The notes under the pieces are model-generated. The model worked only from the letters and a program-made list of their open reading frames with translations, was not told where the DNA came from and did no database searches. Positions 14,957 through 16,288 of a stretch of 16,288 nt of DNA are shown here, in pieces. Location: positions 1 to 16,288 of the forward strand of contig DPVW01000190.1 in the NCBI GenBank assembly GCA_003529325.1, in the 5' to 3' direction. The stretch is from Candidatus Latescibacterota bacterium (GTDB lineage Bacteria; Latescibacterota; UBA2968; UBA8231). A program made the translations under genes and the position numbers. Each line of letters begins with the position of its first letter. The stretch's first letter is position 1.

Positions 14957-15069
14957 GCTATGAGTATTAAGGATTATGGTGGACTTTCTCAAGCGATGGA
15001 TGAAATGACCGGGGCCGATCAATGAGCCCAGCGTGGTATCAGCACACCGCAACGGATTTGGCGCATAGC

Positions 15070-15315
15070 TCAGTGCCGGTCCTCCGACGACGGCGTCTCA
15101 TCCGAGGCGGCGTCCAGGAATGAAACCAGATCCCCGGGCCGGGCATGACCCGTGCGTTGCTTGAGGAACTCGGCTGCCGTCTGTACGGCGCCGATCTTTT
15201 CGGCTACAGCAGAGGCGATCCACTGGTTCAGGGATACGCCATCCTCCCGGGCCAGTTGCTGAGCCGCCGTCTTAACAGATGTCGGCAGCTTGAGGGGATA
15301 CGAAGACTTACTCAT
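15070..15315 (-). CDS. Ribbon-helix-helix antitoxin
   Basis: An 81-aa protein beginning SSYPLKLPTSVKTAAQQLA followed by GVSLNQWIASAVAEKIGA, the strand-helix-helix pattern of RHH/HicB-like DNA-binding antitoxins. The C-terminal part (HARPGDLVSFLDAASDETPS) would bind and neutralise the toxin. Its ATG overlaps the stop of the PIN gene (ATGA at 15315-15312), so synthesis is coupled. It is the expected autoregulator of the pair. The toxin-first order is the reverse of many type II systems but is seen with PIN/RHH pairs. Confidence 0.8.
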   Translation of the reverse strand: MSKSSYPLKLPTSVKTAAQQLAREDGVSLNQWIASAVAEKIGAVQTAAEFLKQRTGHARPGDLVSFLDAASDETPSSEDRH

Positions 15316-15743
15316 TCTGAAACCTCCGCCAATAGTTCGGCCGGCGTGAGCACCCGCAGGCCGAAGCGGCTGCCGGCCGAAGTGAAATGCCTGACGTTAT
15401 GCGTCACCAGCATGTCCGCCTGTCCGTTGATCGCCGCCTCAAGAACCATCTCGTCACCTGGGTCTCTCAGCTGCGGCCGCCACAGAAACCTGACGTCCAC
15501 CGGTTGGCAGGCGCTGGCCAGGGCTCCGAGAAGCCGCTGTATCTCCTCCAGGTCGAGTCGGTGCACAAGCTGGTGTTCCGGTCGGCCGATTACTTCCTCG
15601 TACTCCAGGAAGAGAGCGATTGTCACCAGAGGAATCAGCTTGCGGCGGGCGATCAGGCGGAGCATAGCATTACTTGCTCCACTCCGACTGCGCAGCGCGG
15701 CAACGATGACGGATGTGTCAACGACGATTCGATACACATCCAA
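15312..15743 (-). CDS. PIN-domain toxin (COG1569-type)
   Basis: A 143-aa PIN ribonuclease-like protein. It opens with YRIVVDTSVIVAALRS, where Asp9 is the first metal ligand. Other acidic residues fit the PIN active site: Glu47/Glu50 in FLEYEEVIGRP, and Asp94/Asp97 in LRDPGDEMVLEAA. These are followed by the family's VTHNVRHF near residue 113. PIN toxins cleave RNA, often tRNA or rRNA. It starts at TTG 15743 (a GTG at 15737 is an alternative) and overlaps the downstream RHH antitoxin gene by 4 bases. Palindromes in the upstream spacer are candidate operators. The active site looks intact, so the system may be functional. Confidence 0.85.
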   Translation of the reverse strand: MDVYRIVVDTSVIVAALRSRSGASNAMLRLIARRKLIPLVTIALFLEYEEVIGRPEHQLVHRLDLEEIQRLLGALASACQPVDVRFLWRPQLRDPGDEMVLEAAINGQADMLVTHNVRHFTSAGSRFGLRVLTPAELLAEVSE

Positions 15744-15751
15744 TAAGATAT

Positions 15752-15769
15752 CACATCATATGAGATGTG
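15752..15769. promoter_or_regulatory. Palindrome CACATC-N6-GATGTG, candidate antitoxin operator
   Basis: Perfect 6-bp arms flank ATATGA, and the core TCATATGA is itself an 8-bp palindrome. A further CACATC lies at 15735-15740, over the PIN start codon. The site is 9 bases upstream of the PIN gene, where an RHH autorepressor would be expected to bind. Confidence 0.5.
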
Positions 15770-15775
15770 CAATCG

Positions 15776-15790
15776 ACCAGGAGACCTGGT
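15776..15790. promoter_or_regulatory. Palindrome ACCAGG-N3-CCTGGT
   Basis: Perfect 6-bp inverted arms around AGA lie in the 83-bp divergent gap between the PIN gene and the sulfotransferase-like gene. It may be a second operator or, on either strand, a short hairpin. The function is not shown by the sequence. Confidence 0.35.
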
Positions 15791-15826
15791 GTCGTTCAAG
15801 GCCTTTTTACATCGATTGGCAGGGCA

Positions 15827-16288
15827 ATGAGTGGTCGACCTAAACCAGTGATTCTAGTTTCCGGGCTGCCGCGTTCGGGCACCTCCATGATCATGCAGAT
15901 GCTGGAAGCGGGCGGGGTAGAGATCCTGTGTGACGGTGAGCGTGCGGCGGATGAAGACAATCCGAAGGGGTATTATGAGCTGGAGGCCGTCAAGGGGACG
16001 AAGGATGACCCGTCCTGGCTGGACGGGGCGAGGGGCAAGGCGGTAAAGCTGATCTCCCAACTGCTGTATGATCTGCCGGAAGGCACCCCTTGCAAGGTGA
16101 TCTTTCTGCGCCGGGAGATGGGGGAGATCCTCGCTTCGCAGCGCAAGATGCTGGAACGCCGGGGTGGCGGTGGGGCCGAGGGCGGCGGCGGATCAGATGT
16201 TGAGGACGCGGAAATGTCCCGCATCTTCGAGACGCACCTGACGGAGGTGCTGGCCTGGGCGAAACAGAGGGTGGGGCTCGAGTTGCTC
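15827..16288 (+). CDS. Sulfotransferase-like P-loop protein, 5' part
   Basis: A gene running off the window, with 154 codons visible. Near the N-terminus VILVSGLPRSGTSMIMQML (residues 8-26) is the 5'-phosphosulfate-binding loop of PAPS-dependent sulfotransferases and related P-loop proteins. VIFLRREMGEILASQRKML resembles the 3'-phosphate-binding region with its Arg and Ser. A Gly-rich insert (RRGGGGAEGGGGSD) lies between conserved helices. The expected reaction is sulfate transfer from PAPS to a sugar, lipid or protein acceptor, but the acceptor cannot be told. ATG 15827 is the first in-frame ATG and has only a weak CAGGGC upstream. It diverges from the PIN/RHH pair. Confidence 0.78.
   Translation, partial: MSGRPKPVILVSGLPRSGTSMIMQMLEAGGVEILCDGERAADEDNPKGYYELEAVKGTKDDPSWLDGARGKAVKLISQLLYDLPEGTPCKVIFLRREMGEILASQRKMLERRGGGGAEGGGGSDVEDAEMSRIFETHLTEVLAWAKQRVGLELL

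Noticed and set aside
14952..14964. Inverted repeat CTCAT-GCT-ATGAG over the TolC start codon
   Set aside because: Only five base pairs; short enough to be chance.
14957..15069. Promoter for the TolC-family gene (TTGAGA with a poor TAATAC)
   Set aside because: The -10 match is weak (three of six), so it was not listed as a feature.
15145..15843. Plus-strand ORF of 232 codons across the PIN/RHH genes
   Set aside because: Antisense to both toxin-antitoxin genes and runs into the sulfotransferase start in a different frame; no domain.

Overview
The window reads as part of a chromosome from a GC-rich, Gram-negative bacterium. Evidence for this is a TolC-type outer-membrane efflux protein, a lipobox lipoprotein, a secreted LytM peptidase with an N-terminal signal, and tightly packed operons with 4-base ATGA/GTGA overlaps and frequent GTG/TTG starts. 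The first operon looks like the futalosine (mqn) route to menaquinone, which fits an anaerobic or facultative lineage outside the classic enterics. I cannot name the organism from the sequence alone; an uncultured or deep-branching phylum is plausible but is inference. There are no rRNA, tRNA, CRISPR or complete IS elements.

Layout. (1) 1-3696, plus strand: the C-terminal end of MqnA (chorismate dehydratase), an MqnP/UbiA-type prenyltransferase, an IlvD/Edd-superfamily dehydratase of the YjhG/YagF (D-xylonate dehydratase) type, and a UbiX-type flavin prenyltransferase, in one compact operon. The sugar-acid dehydratase is the unexpected member. (2) 3697-4367: a spacer with two 26-bp direct repeats, a likely 51-codon minus-strand gene with a very good ribosome-binding site, and then a palindrome-rich, partly AT-rich stretch with a long inverted repeat, a 21-bp operator-like palindrome and further hairpins. 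(3) 4368-6757, minus strand: an RsmB/RsmF-type RNA m5C methyltransferase translationally coupled to a secreted GH113-like glycoside hydrolase. (4) 6992-9918, plus strand: an LpxH-like metallophosphoesterase coupled to a large secreted LytM/M23 peptidase. (5) 9908-11081, minus strand: a short-form Mrp/ApbC ATPase followed by the decayed remnant of a LOG-family gene. (6) 11122-13338, plus strand: a HEAT-repeat lipoprotein, then a UVR-motif protein and a DksA/TraR-like zinc-finger protein driven by a near-consensus sigma70 promoter that overlaps the lipoprotein stop codon. (7) 13349-14956, minus strand: a TolC-family protein with a 13-residue N-terminal repeat. (8) 15070-15743, minus strand: a PIN-domain toxin and RHH antitoxin pair. 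(9) From 15827: the 5' part of a sulfotransferase-like gene running off the window.

Most genes are housekeeping or envelope functions. The points most worth a second look are the dehydratase inside the menaquinone operon, the structured spacer at 3965-4367, the extra-cysteine zinc finger in the DksA-like protein, and the LOG-family pseudogene.
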